Of a stretch of DNA of 64,000 bases, positions 28,200 to 41,489 are shown piece by piece (position 1 is the first letter of the stretch; the number at the start of each line of letters is the position of its first letter). Made by a program: the position numbers and the translations under genes. This DNA is from Trichoplax sp. H2 (Eukaryota; Placozoa; Uniplacotomia; Trichoplacea), in the NCBI GenBank assembly GCA_003344405.1, contig NOWV01000074.1, forward strand, positions 292,188 through 356,187, given 5' to 3'. The notes under the pieces are model-generated. The model did not search any database. It saw only the letters and a list, made by a program, of their open reading frames with translations, and was not told where the DNA came from.

Positions 28200-29195
28200 A
28201 GTGGAGTCACAGTAGTGTTATACTGGGTGTCTAATATACAGTACAGTACAGTATAGTCCATGTCCGGTTGTCCAATGTCCATGTTAAAGCCGGCTGTGAG
28301 TCAATGACGTGATGACGTGGTTCACCAAGGTCGTTTTTCGAATTTTTTGCTACAGTACAGATTTTGTCGTTCGATCGGAGACTGGTGACATTGTTGGTGT
28401 CACTGTACTGTACAGTACAGTACCTAAGATGCCATTACTGTACGCAAAAAATACTGTAAAATGGCTGCCTCAGCAAAAATAACGATCCGCCATTAAAACG
28501 ATTTTTTACTATCTGTTGACATAGTACGTTTATGTTATCATGATAATCTATCTTTGGAGATATCCTTCTACGAATATATATGAATATTATACAAGAATTT
28601 CAACGGAATACAACTTGTCGTTCGATCAGAGAGACTGGTGACATTGTTGATGTCAACATCCAGTACAGTGTACTGTACTGTACAGTACATACAGTACTGT
28701 AGCTAAAATGCCATTACTGTACTGTACTGTACTGTATCCCCAAAATACTGTAAAATGGCTGCCTCTGCAAAAATAACGGTCCGCCATTAAAACGATGTTT
28801 TACTATCTATTGACATAGTACGTTTATGTTATCATGATAATCTATCTTTGGAGATATCCTTCTACGGATATATATGAATATTATACAGGAATTTCAACGG
28901 AATACAACTTGTCCTTCGATCAGAGAGACTGGTGACATTGTTGGTGTCAACATCCAGTACAGTGTACTGTACTGTACTGTACAGTACTGCACCTAAAATA
29001 CCATTACTGTACTGTACGCAAAAAATACTGTAAAATGGCTGCCTCTGCAAAAATAACGGTCCGCCATGAAAACGATTTTTTTACTATCTATTGACTTGGT
29101 ACGTTGATGTTATCTCGATAATCTATCTTTGGAGATATCCTTTTATGGGTATATATCAATATTATACAGGAATTTCAAGGGAATACAACTTTAAT
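28200..29195. repeat. Three tandem 250-295-bp units with TACTG/CAGTA tracts
   Basis: Three direct copies start at about 28366, 28618 and 28912 with TCGTTCGATCxGAGxxxCTGG. Each runs through GACATTGTTGGTGTC, a variable palindromic CTGTACAGTAC tract, ATACTGTAAAATGGCTGCC, GTTATCATGATAATC and CTTTGGAGATATCC, and ends ATTATACAGGAATTTCAA. The copies are very similar; length differences come mainly from the palindromic tract. The array lies between the divergent PGM1 and LMBRD2 genes. Confidence 0.93.
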
Positions 29196-29743
29196 TTTTT
29201 AAGGAAAGAGAGACATCGAAAATAATCTTACTCAATACATGTACAGTATACAGTATACTGTAGAGTGACTACTTGACCAATACAGTCACTGCTTGAACAG
29301 TCCCTCCGATTTTTACGCCTCAACTTGGACACAGACTTGACGGAAGGACAGAGCAGCGTCCAGTTCACTGTATCACGGTGATGCAGTCAAGGACTACAGA
29401 CAGAAAGAGGGACGGAAACAGATTACAGTACCAACAAACGTCTGGTCTGATCACTTTCAGTCCTTTTCATTGTAAATAGCCTACTGACGTACTGTTGAGG
29501 CTTACAGTACAGAGTACTGTAGACCATGAAGTATGGACTCTGCCTACTCTCCATGATTCAAATCGTTCCATCATAACAAATACTCAATAGACTCAATATG
29601 GCCAATCACCAACAGCTTTTCTTCGCCATTGGAGATTGCATTTTCAACTTATAGTGGCCGAAGAAGACGTTGAAGACTTTTTGAACTGGATCAGTGATAT
29701 CTTAACCCTTGAAGGACGGCATTAACTCTGTTCTTGATTCATC

Positions 29744-32700
29744 ATGACTTCGTTAGCGCCCTTCTTTATCGCTTTAATATCCGTCTTTTTAATTGTAGCT
29801 TTTGTTCATAACCGTTATGGCAACTGGAAAACGCATAATCCTCTTGTTAGCGTCATTACGTTTGTTGCTTGGTATTTCTCGTTCATCATTATCACCATCT
29901 TACCATTAGATGTGGCATCGGTAAGTGCTTGATCGATGGATCATTTGAAATAATCTTAGTAGTGTATTGCTGTTGTCAACACGATGGTCTATTAAACTCT
30001 ATTTCATCGTCCAATGATGACATCATACTATCTTTGCCAACATGGCATACGTCATTATTGGAAAGCAGACAAGATTCCTTCTTCTGGCTAGTCGGACGAC
30101 GGATTCAAATATTCTTTAGCATAGACTCCATAATCAAATGAATCAATGATAATTGATCGTAGGATAACATAGATCAATCTTCTTTTACTTTATGTACAAT
30201 GACTGTTGATCGATCCCATCCTTAAAGTAGTTGTAGGAGTCGTCGCAGTTTGACTTCATCTGTCTTTTCCGTTCTATCATCATCGTTAACGAATACGGTA
30301 GATTACTAGATTTCTATTACTCTAATAGTTAGCCTAGTCTACCATGATAGAGAAGTGCTGTAGAATAGTCAATAGTGATCGAAAGCAAGGATAGACATTG
30401 CCACTATCCGTAACAACATGGGTCTATCTTTTTCCAAACATTTCTCTTTTCCGATTGCTTCTCTTAGACTTACTACTGCCGATGTTTATTCGAGAAAGGA
30501 TTTAATTCATGCAATAATGCAACAGTCGATGCATGCATTAAACCATGGATGTATGTACCACCGGATATTCTCCATGGTATGTGGTTAGCAGTCTATTGGT
30601 CTTCTCAACTATTAACATGGTAAGTAACCCACAGATAATACACTGTCTTACTGTACAGTGTTTAAGATAGCAAATACGCTTGAAAGAAAAATGGCCAACT
30701 TCAACTCTTTTGTTAACTGTAAATATGCTAATACAAAACTTCTCTGTTTATCATCGTCATCATTAACAAGAATAAGATATTCTAATATCACAGAGTTCTT
30801 TTTTTCCCCACCTTAAATGACGGTAGATAAAAATAGTTTGCTTTGATTGCTTGAGAGAAGAAGGTACAATCTCCCTTTAAACCTGATTGATTGCAGTTCC
30901 GAGAGAAAGAACAATTACAGTCTATTGAACAATATGGAAAGCCCTTGATTTATTCATTTCATGCTCATTTCCATCAGAAAGTCAATAACCATTGTAGACT
31001 ACTGTGCAATCATGTATGGTATCAGTTTGCGCTATTTCAAGACGGAATAGGACATAGTTTCAACACAAACCTCCAATCGCGATAGATCGAGATGGAATAT
31101 TGATTGTAGCTAACGCTTCCTTTCTCCTAATTATAATTAGTATTCAATATTCGATTCGTCAAAATTTCAATCAACGTAATAGCGTAATTATGTATGATAT
31201 ACATATTAACGGGCTAATCGACTAGCTCGTAGTACAGTTGATAGACTGTCGTAAACATCGTAAGAGATATACTAATATCCTTTTCACCAGATAAAAATGA
31301 TCCATTTTTTCCTCTGTTACTGTAGAGACGTCGATGATAATTATACAATACTTACTGTTAATAAATAATCCTTTATTTACAGTTACAGCCAAAGTTGCGT
31401 ATCATAATGATCATTACAAATAAACGCATCAATCGATTGATTACGGAATCGATAAATTGCCTGCGATTCCATTTGAAGAACTGGATCGTTGTACTAGTTT
31501 GATAGCTAGCTGACAGTGTAAGAAGTATTTCATAAATAAAACTACCAAAGATGGACACGTGGGTTGTAGACAGGATTTCTATGACCACGCATTTCTAATC
31601 CCTTGCTATAAACCCTTCCTTCTAGAGTAAACTGCCTTTGTTCATCGTAAACCTACTGCTACATCAATGTTAATTCATCTATAGGTAGTGATGATTTTTC
31701 ACTATTCAAGTCAATCCTCCGTGATCAATAGTTCATTTCATCTTCAAGCTTTTAACTTCTCGGCCATTCTAATCACGCCATAGGATACAAACTTTCACAG
31801 CTTCTCCCTTTCCATTTCTCTCACTTTCATCATAAATTCAAATTAACTCGTTGATTGGTTTTGATGTGTTGACTAGGGTCCCATTTGAATCCATCTTAAT
31901 ATTGCTCTGTCTCCCTACCCGATAGCGATCGTTATACTGTATTCTCTCGTAGATAAAACAGAAATCAATTCTCGAACAATTTCGATAACAACTGATAACA
32001 ATCACCATAACTATCATCCATTTATCATTCTTTTAGCTTAGACAAAACCTTAATTAAATATTGCAACATGAAATATGAACGTGGCATCGTTAATTGTATC
32101 TATTCTTTTATGATGGAAGATATTAAGATGATGCAATGAATTAATTTGTCCGTATTCTTGTCTTAGTAACTTTAAAATAGAAGCTTGTCGGTCCGTCATA
32201 TAATATCTAAATTTCATTCATCGATAGAGTAAATAATGGATATCAGTAAGTTATTACGAGAGGAGATAAATGGAATAAGAAATTATACTGACTAAGTATT
32301 CCATGCTCTATTCTACACTATCCAAAGACGTATACGCGTAAATATATACAGGACATGATATCTCCCGCTCCCAGTTTGACCAAGATCATCCAATTCTAAT
32401 TCCAAAAGACGTTAGCAACACTTGGCGTAAATTGTTAATTTTGATAATGTACAGTCATAGACTACTAAATTTTACCGCTGGTGCATCTAGTAGATGACTT
32501 TGATCTACTGTTTTAGTCAAATCCAGGATAAAATCAAGCAAGATAGTAAATTTTACATGTAGATGATCGAGAAGCAAATAGGATAGCAAATCTTAATTCA
32601 AAATTATCCAGTTAATATTTGAATTACTCATTACTACTGACAGATTTACTAATATCGTAGACTAATAATTATATTTAATTAATTCATCGCTATCTTGATG

Positions 32701-35700
32701 AAATCGGCTTAACCTTTGCCCCAATCTTCACCTAAAAACTGTTTCAGTCAAAAATTTTGAAGCTATTCATTGTCGTATAATTATAATTGGTCACAATCGA
32801 TTTCGATCATAAATTGAAGCTGTTTTGGGTAAATACTCCATTGGGATAGGTACACATTACAGTTACCGTACAGTACATACGAGTAAAGTCCTTCGATATA
32901 TCAAAGGGGCATACCTTAAAATATTTATAGGTATTGTGCAACCCGGATAACTTGTAAATCTTCCTTTCTAACCTAATGCAACTTGTAATACGTGTTTAAC
33001 TATGTTTCAGGATTATCTTACCATTTATGGCCTCATTTTGCTATTCTGGAGAATTTACTATTCGTGGCAAATTTAAAGCTGCTCTCTACACTAATGCTAT
33101 ATATTATGGCACTTTCCTCTTAATTTTTATTCCATTGGTTATCTATGTATTAGCAAGACTGGGCTTTGATAATGCCGGGTATAAATAATTGAATAAATAA
33201 ATATGCAAACATGGTGTTCAATCTTTTAAATAATATTATTTATTTTGCAATACTGTCAAACGAGTTATATCATATACACTATTCAATTGATAGGATGTGA
33301 TCGATGTTATTCTAAGATAATTGTTAACATGATTCAAATAACTTGCAATCTACACAGAGAAAAATTAAAAGTAATCGGCATTACTGCATCCAATACGTGG
33401 GGTCTCTTCTTACTAGTTTTACTCCTTGGTTATGGATTAGTGGAGGTTCCTCGATCTATTTGGCAATCATCAAGGCGTGGCTATAAACTATCTGTTATTC
33501 AATTTCAGATAGCTAAAATGACTACAGATAAAGAGGAAGCCCAGGAAGGATTGGAAACAGTCGTTAGTGTATGTAAACATTATCCATAAATTATAGGATT
33601 GAAACAGCTATTTTCATAATTTATCGTCGTGAAACTATGTTTGCGTGTATCAGTTGCTTTGTTCAGATTATACTGTTGTTTTACGTGCAATTATTAATAT
33701 ATGGTAACATCTTTAATGATATTAATTTGTTTATGATTAGGATATAGCAGGTGCAGCTTCCCTTATCCGTCGATATAGTCCTTTATATGAAAATATGAAG
33801 ACAATATTGAGTAAGGTAGGTAGACAAGTTTGCGAGTAGGGAGATCTGACAATATCTTATATCCAACAACGATATCATTTGGTCTATATCTTATAGTGTC
33901 CTGAAGAACTACGGCAAAAAGTAGACGCTCAAAGGACGGAACTAGAAGATAAAGGCAACGCTAATGAGTTACAAGATATCCCGACAATGAAAAGCCTTGT
34001 TAAGTTGCATTCTAGATTAATTTTGGCAAATCAGAAAGTCAGTCGAGCAAATGCGTAAGTCAAATTCCATTACCTGCGATAAACTAATTGAAGTATTTTC
34101 TACCATTACAAACAGTTGCTCCATTGATTTGTTATACTATACGTAGGTTGCTACAGAATCTTTACAAGAGAGGTTTTGAGCTTGAAGATATCATCCAAAA
34201 TGAAACTAATACTACGAGGTATTTTTGTTACTAAATTGAATCAAGTTAACGATGATAGAATAGTTTGCTATTGAAATTAAAAAGAATGGTGTTACAGGAA
34301 TCCATCATGATTTATGATGTACCTTTCTTAATTTTGACCACTTTTTTAATTGATTACATTAATTTAGACAATTTGCATCGTCTTTTGATGCTACTTATCA
34401 AGGTCGCTGTAAGACTTTTCGATTAACTTGTGGTGAGTTCAATGCATTCTCAATGATTTATCACATATGCTTGGCAATATTTATTTTTTTGCCTATCTGA
34501 TATTCATGTAATAATGAAACTAATACCATATAGAATGGTACTGGAAAGTCAAAATGCTCCCGTGGGTATTAAAACTTATATCTGTGATCCTTGTGATAAC
34601 AACTATTGCTGTTATTTGGTCGGAATGTACTTTTTTCACACTTCAACCTACACTTTCAATATTTGCTCTTCTCATTGATGTGGCACAGAGAACGTACAAT
34701 TTTTTCGATATTGAAGTAATGCTTGTAACGAAACTATATAATTTAATGCTTGCTTATTAAATCCTTTAATCGGTTTAACTATTATGGACTATACGTACAC
34801 TAAATACAAGACATTTCTTTGTTCTTGATTTCAGCTTATTTGCTTGCTGACGATTGGATTTATGTGTCTATGTGCTTATTATACCGTCTTCAGAATAAGA
34901 TTATTTAATTACTATTACATTGCTCCACATCACTTAACTAATGAAACGAGTTTACTCTTTAGCGGAACGTAAGTGCCAACATTTTTACAAATAGTTGATT
35001 CTATAATTTTAAAAATTAGTATTGAATATCTAATTTCTTAGCTGTTACAATGCTGAATATCTTAATGTTATTGAAATTTTATTTAATTTCATTAATATAT
35101 ATTCAGACTCTTTTGTCGCTTGACTCCTCCGCTTTGTCTGAACTTTTTGGGCTTAATTCATTTGGATAGCGCATTGACCGGTGATAATGACCCTAAGTTA
35201 CCGGAAACACAGTTTACTGCTGTAAGATATAATAGTTATTATTATGATAATTTACAAGAGTTAAATGTACCTTGTTGATATATCTTTTCCATAGAGAGAC
35301 AAATCTTGATGTAATATAAGAATAATAATAATACTGTATATTTCCTTACTTCATCTAGTATTGATACACCAATTTTAAATTTTATTTAGATCATGGGCCA
35401 TCTAAAAGTATTATCATTTTTGGCCAGCGGATTTTACATCTATTACCCTATAACTGTGGTAATTTTCTGTTTGGCAACGTATTTGAAGCTTGGTACTCGT
35501 GTACTACATTTCTTGGGATTTCAGCAGTTCTTTCAAGACGATACACTTTCAACTGAATTCTTGAACGAAGGAAAACAGTTACTGAGAATGGGTAATGTGA
35601 CACTGTTATTCATTGCATTACTACCGGGCTTGATTCATGACTATAAACTTATATTACAGAACGAAGGAAACGAGAACACAAAATTAATAGAAACAAACAG

Positions 35701-36108
35701 GTAATAAATTGTTCAAAGTTCTCGCATTATAGGGATAAAGGTACTTCCTGCCTTTCCATAATAAAATGAATATATCTAATGATCTTGTAGGGCCTTAACT
35801 TTTCATCACCCAAGTTGAATGGAACAAGTAGTAGGAATGGTAATGGCAGGAATGGCAATATCAACTCTAATTGGCAAATAAATTCGCCGAAAAATGATAA
35901 AACCAATTATCACAGTACTAAATTTACCTCCGCCAAATATAAGAATTCAGATACAGGTTTAGATCGTGTAGAATTACTGAATGCTGTTGAATATGATCCT
36001 GATGCCGATATTCAAAGTCAACAACGATGGCCTTCATTAGGAACGAGCTCAACAAGTAACTTTGGCAAAGGGGGATCACTTCCGCGTGGCTTATTTGATG
36101 ATGTCTAA
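29744..36108 (+). CDS. LMBRD2: LMBR1 domain-containing protein 2 (LMBRD2)
   Basis: Multi-pass membrane protein of the LMBR1 family, linked in animals to beta-adrenergic receptor signalling. Exons (plus): 29744-29920, 30468-30619, 33011-33178, 33358-33568, 33741-33815, 33897-34054, 34147-34218, 34368-34432, 34534-34715, 34835-34968, 35107-35221, 35390-about 35596, 35791-36108. About 677 residues, close to the human length. Matching blocks: [100 protein letters not shown]-like [12 protein letters not shown], and a terminal FDDV. About nine hydrophobic segments are visible. The last splice junction is ambiguous: the strong donor at 35591 gives a stop, while a weak donor after 35596 keeps phase. 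Intron 2 (about 2.4 kb) holds only chance ORFs. Confidence 0.97.
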
Positions 36109-37805
36109 AAGTAGTATATTAACATCAGTATTGACATATTTAATCCGCCATTTATTTATAGAATTATATTCAGTCTTATTTATTTATATGAAAAACTACC
36201 ATTTTAAAGAGCTACAACCGTATCATGCAAAAATTGTAATCTTTAGCAAACTTCAATTAAATTTTGACTTCTAACTGTAGTCAGTGGTTTACCCTAATGT
36301 CGACATTTAGCAATAGTTAGTATTTTATACCGCAGGATTTTCGGATTACAACATTGTTAATTGAATTTCGATATGATAATGTGAATTTGTACACATCTAC
36401 TCTGAGATTCGAAAATACTATATAACTAATCCTACCCATTATTGTGAGTTGGGGAGGAAGTTATTAAGTAAAATACTATATACGTATACGTTATATATAT
36501 ATAAAAATATAAATATATAGATATGTATTCATACGCCTATATATGCGTATATATGGTATATATGAATAGAATTATAGGCAAAGTCATGCACTACGTATTG
36601 GTATTGGTAATGTAGTGTTAATGTAAGTAAAAACTTTCGGCACAAGATTTTCAGTATCGCCTTATTAATTGCCATAATGTATTCGTAAAGTGCAACAGTA
36701 AGACAGACATAATGTTAAATTTTAATTTAGCACATTTCTGTGTGTGTACAGTTGTCATATAACATTTGCGAAATGCGAGAAATATCTGACCAATTGTTTC
36801 TAACAATCTTAAAGATATGTTTCTCAAAATTTAACTAAATAATTATTGTATGTAGGTAGTCTAGTATGCTTCAGGAATGCTCTGGTGGACTGGCGACTTG
36901 ACGCATACTAGTCAACACATAGTAGCATAATTTTATAATCATAAACAATAAAAGTCACCAGTTAAAAAATATTTTTTAATGCAAGACTATGCGAAATGTG
37001 ATAAAATGCAAATTTATGGGTGTAAATTTGCTTGAGAAGAAATTACTGAACAATCATCAGTATCTGCGCTTGCCAGATTAATTCATACTGCTGTTCTAGT
37101 AGATTACTTAGTTTGTAGCTTATGCCACTCTCTTAATTCCATGTATGATTGAGTTTATATCTTAAGAATGCTGATTAATTTTTATAATCTGAAATGAGCA
37201 ATAAAATAGACATAAATTTATCCCATGCAAGCAGTGTTAGCTACGTTGTATTCAGTATCGATGCACTTTCCTGCGATTAAATCTGATATAAAAAAGTCTA
37301 CATTTACTGTATAGTCGATATAATTATTACCCGAATAGAAAATCTTAACGTAATCACACCTTTGTTGCATACGTAAGTATTACTTTGTAATAGATTATAG
37401 AGAAGTTGGCTAACATTAAACTTACGCAATTATTCCTAAAAATTTAAGAATTTTAATTCCATACAAACAAGCCCTTATAATAATAATTAATTTATTGCGG
37501 TTAGTATTTGAAGTATGTAAAAGTCGAAGTATTTAATTTCCATATTAAGCAACAGAATCTATCAACGTATGTTTACGCAGCTGTTATTTGCAATGATGTT
37601 TACAAGCGTTGTAGCAAAACTTTAAAAATAATTGAATTTTCTAAGTTGATTAATTACGCAATATAATAATAAGACAGTATATTAATACCGTATATTACAT
37701 GACTAGTGAGTCTTTACATATGGGTAGCACCTACATTCTATTCATAATACTATCAAAGTAATAGCAGCTGCAAGGCAAGACATTAATGGACATTTGCCAA
37801 ACTTA
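36109..37805. other. 1.7-kb convergent intergenic interval, AT microsatellite only
   Basis: Lies between the 3' ends of LMBRD2 (plus) and TECR (minus). Apart from an ATATAT-rich tract at about 36475-36565, no repeat array, ORF or RNA gene was seen. Part is presumably 3' UTR of the two genes. Confidence 0.6.
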
Positions 37806-40800
37806 TTATATAATAAATGGAAGGATAGCCTTTCTTCTTGGATAATTTTTAAATTCTCTTTTATAATTGCGGTGTTTTCCAATAGCCCATACCGTCATTT
37901 GGTACAAGCCAAGAAACATAAAGATGACAACTAGATTAAAAACAAAATAGGAGTGTCAACCAAAAAATCGCGAGAACGATAAAGCCCAAATAGGAGCGTT
38001 AGTTTAATTTCTGAGCTAACCGGCTAAGCATTGCGTCATGACAGAGAAGAAAAACCATGTTCCGACCTAATTTAGTTTTTCAAAATAAATTTTTAGAATT
38101 CATTTATGATTCCTATCGAAATTTGATTACATGCTACAATTAGTATCAACTATAAATATAGTTATACCTCATAAGTATAATTTGGACATGAGACAAAATT
38201 CTGAAGAATGGACATAGGATTACTATTTGAATAAGGAATTTTGCGTTCTTTCGTACCTTTAGTTAAGTTATATTATTAGCTAAAACCTTACTCGCCTAAC
38301 TTAAGTATGATTATTGAAGTAGAATTAAACCTGGTGGCCGAAGATCTCTTAACAGGCAGTGTATCACCAGATTTCCATATTCCATAAGCTGAGCAGAAAA
38401 CCAATGCAAGTAATAAATAGCAGCAGTAATAAAAACAGCAAATTTAAAATAAGAAACGATCACTTATTTTAACAACTACATCAAAAGGACTATAAAAGGT
38501 GTATGATATATTTTACCAAAAATCCTGCAAATGCACCATAGATCTGATTGGTTCCATACTCTATAATTAATAAAAAAGTAATGGCATCCTTGCTAAATTA
38601 TTCTATTACATAATAGTCATAAGCCAATATGTATGGTATCACTAACTTGGCGAGGTATAAAGAGGATGATTGACGAAATACGCTATAAAAGCTGCAAAAC
38701 CCCTGTAAAAAGGAGGAAGGGAAAAGATAGATATTACAACATCGATAATATCATTTTAATGCAATTGTCGAAATTAAAAATGTCCTACCAGTAGTAACTG
38801 CAGTTCTGAGGTTGGATTAAAGAGGTGTAAATGCCCAAAGATAGCAATACGTTATAATTATTAACTTTTTATACATTTCAAAAATTTGAAAACAGTATAA
38901 GAATTTGTCAAATTTACCTTTGCAAGATTACCAATAGGCATTGTAGCGTGAGAGAATCGATGAATAAATAACGTTTCCAAGAGACGTTTCCCGTAATGTA
39001 TGGTCCAACCGATCAATGCTAATCTAGAAAAACACATATATTATATATTTCAACTTGTGTAAAGCCTATTAGCAAAAATTTAATAGAATAATGCAGATCT
39101 TGAAATACTGATGGAATATACATACTGTACAGCAAGATCATATGGCTTAGAAGCAGCACCTTCACCGTAGATAAGCCCTGGTCGTAGGTAGAAGATTGGA
39201 TAAAGAAAGAATGGACCAGCGTACTCAATAAGAAAAACCTACCAATAAAAATTAAAAGACGTATAAAGTCTATTAGTTTCCTTTTGAAAATAAAAAATAG
39301 GACTATTTACATCAAGTGTGTGTCCAATCTTTTCTACAAACTATAAAAACAGTCACCGCATATTTTGCGTTATGAGATATGCTGATTACCGTTTTCCATC
39401 CTATCTGTGGTCCTACGATACGTCAGTTTCGAAAATTGTATATATTTTGGCGTCAGGTATAAATGTAAAATAAGATAACCAAAATGGATAGTCATTAAAT
39501 AAATTTTAATTAAACAGCATGATACTTGCATACTGTATACCTAAGTCCTTGAAGTATAACTTAGAATTCTTGATTTCCAACGTTTCTAGAAGCTGCTCAT
39601 CCTTAAGTGGCCTACCCTCTAGGAGAGGGAAACCGTGAACAAAGTTAAGCGACAATAGCACATTACTATCCTAATTTCTAGAATGAGGAATTTCCACACG
39701 AGTATATATTAAATATGGTGGTAATAAATTGCGTAATTGGTATTAGTTAGCTAATTCTTACTCGGGTCGGTTTTAAATTGTTGTCGACTAGGATAGCATT
39801 GAGGTTCTATTAAAAGTAATTTAGTTGAAAATTTTGCATTTTTGAATTTTTAAGATCTGATCTAGTGAATTCAGCTTACTCTGCCTAAAATATTCCTTTT
39901 TGATGTCAGCTATTGTCGATTTTGGGTGTACCTGCATAAAAAAGAAGATTGTATTTGAAAATCGGGTTAGTTGTAAATTAGTAATACAAAACTTTACTAT
40001 TTACTTGAATAATTTAAGTAGTTGAATCTAAGAGTATACAGTAGCAATATAAAAATATGTGGCATAGAGACAGCAAAAGACTGTATTGCCTTCTGTGCCA
40101 TGTCTTATCTACTCCATGCGTATGTATGCAATAGTGCACAATAAACTTAGTTAATGATAAGGTATTAAAGTGATACATAAAACGTACATGTGAAAGCAAT
40201 AATAAAGACAGGGACTTCTGTAGCTTGGTGAAGAGCATACTGGTAAGTATTTCATACGTAACTAACTACTGGTTGTCAGTGCTATCGCTACAAAAGCTTT
40301 CCTATCTTACACTATCGCCTAATGCTGTCGAGGCAACAGAATGTGATTTATCATGCACGATACCTATAAATTTATCATTATAATTGCAATACTGTCCATA
40401 TGTAAAAATAGGTACAAGTACAAGGAAGAGTATGCAACTACTAAGTATGAGTGCTATGGCGAGAAGAACTCTCTTCCTACGTGATGCTACTGTCTAATAT
40501 TATCGAGGCAGCAGAATATGTTCAGCAATGCTAGCTACTACTGCTGTAGTTATAAGTAAGTAAAATATACTCGTACAAAGTGACGGTGAAGAGAATTTAC
40601 AGTAAATATTTTCACCCACAACTGCGTTTATCTGAATAGCACAATAGCTCTCTTCTCACGTTATACTCACGTTTACTGTTATCGAGGTAATAGGATATGT
40701 TCAATAAGGCATGATATCTATCATTATAATATCTTATAATTACTAATGCGGTAATCTATGAAATGTGTTGATGAATTGATAGGATATAATTGTAATTGTT

Positions 40801-41386
40801 GAACACAGGATCGGTTCAAGTACAAGCTGGCGACGAGTGATGCAAAATTGTAATCCACTCATTATCAACTTTACTATAACTAAGCCGTCATTTAATCAAT
40901 CTATTCGACTGTAGAAAGTTCATCGATTTAATGAGCTTACATCAAATAAGTTTAAAATCTGTTTTCCTGTTCTCTGGTGGACAATTTCCAGCTAAAAAGG
41001 ATATGAAAAGGAATAGAAGATTATAGTTAGAAACAAGTATCATCGACTTGATCCACAGATTTTCCTAATGATCTAAAATTCATCAAAAGAGCTTGAATAG
41101 CAATTCAAAATTAGATAAGATATTTTTCATTGGCACAGGCTAAGCTAATCAATATTAACAGAGCGATTTATTTCCCCTATTATTGCTACTTTATAGGATC
41201 AATTTCATGTCCATGTCCATTGCATGTTTGCTATTCATGCCACACCATGAGCATTCGACAGGCTCATAACGAACACTCAAGGATTGCTCATCCGCTGCAT
41301 TTACTCTGTACCTGGATGGATATACTATACTGCACATAAGCAAGAGAAGAGCAATGGGCTTTTATATCATTAGGGATTACCTTCAT
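37806..41386 (-). CDS. TECR: Very-long-chain enoyl-CoA reductase (TECR)
   Basis: ER membrane enzyme that performs the last, NADPH-dependent reduction in very-long-chain fatty acid elongation (trans-2-enoyl-CoA to acyl-CoA). Sixteen exons (minus): 41386-41381 (ATG AAG only), 40991-40941, 39931-39880, 39787-39762, 39670-39541, 39412-39390, 39340-39311, 39238-39126, 39023-38918, 38805-38789, 38702-38647, 38560-38517, 38388-38331, 38256-38168, 38066-38021, 37930-37806. All phases join, giving 323 residues against 308 in human. Family blocks: an N-terminal ubiquitin-like part ([26 protein letters not shown]), [81 protein letters not shown]. Several exons code for only 17-30 nt, and the 6-nt coding start relies on family similarity. 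Confidence 0.96.
40300..40770. repeat. Diverged tandem copies (about 180 bp) in TECR intron
   Basis: The phrase CTGTxxTATTATCGAGGYARYAGAATATGTT..AATGC/CATGATA recurs three times (near 40322, 40490 and 40675) with flanking similarity, suggesting a decayed short array inside the intron between 39931 and 40941. Identity is modest. Confidence 0.5.
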
Positions 41387-41489
41387 CTTTCTTGCAATAA
41401 TCAATTCAAGCTAATAGCAATAGTAATATCGAGTTTTCAGTCCTGGAAGAAGGAGTAAAATGATCCAAATGCAAGTAAAACCTGTCTGA

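Noticed and set aside
29869-33100. ORFs inside LMBRD2 introns (for example 29869-30141, 30891-31085, 31588-31373)
   Set aside because: They lie between phase-compatible LMBRD2 exons and show no family resemblance or splice context.
36062-36274. ORF overlapping the LMBRD2 3' end
   Set aside because: Alternate frame of the last LMBRD2 exon followed by its AT-rich 3' flank.
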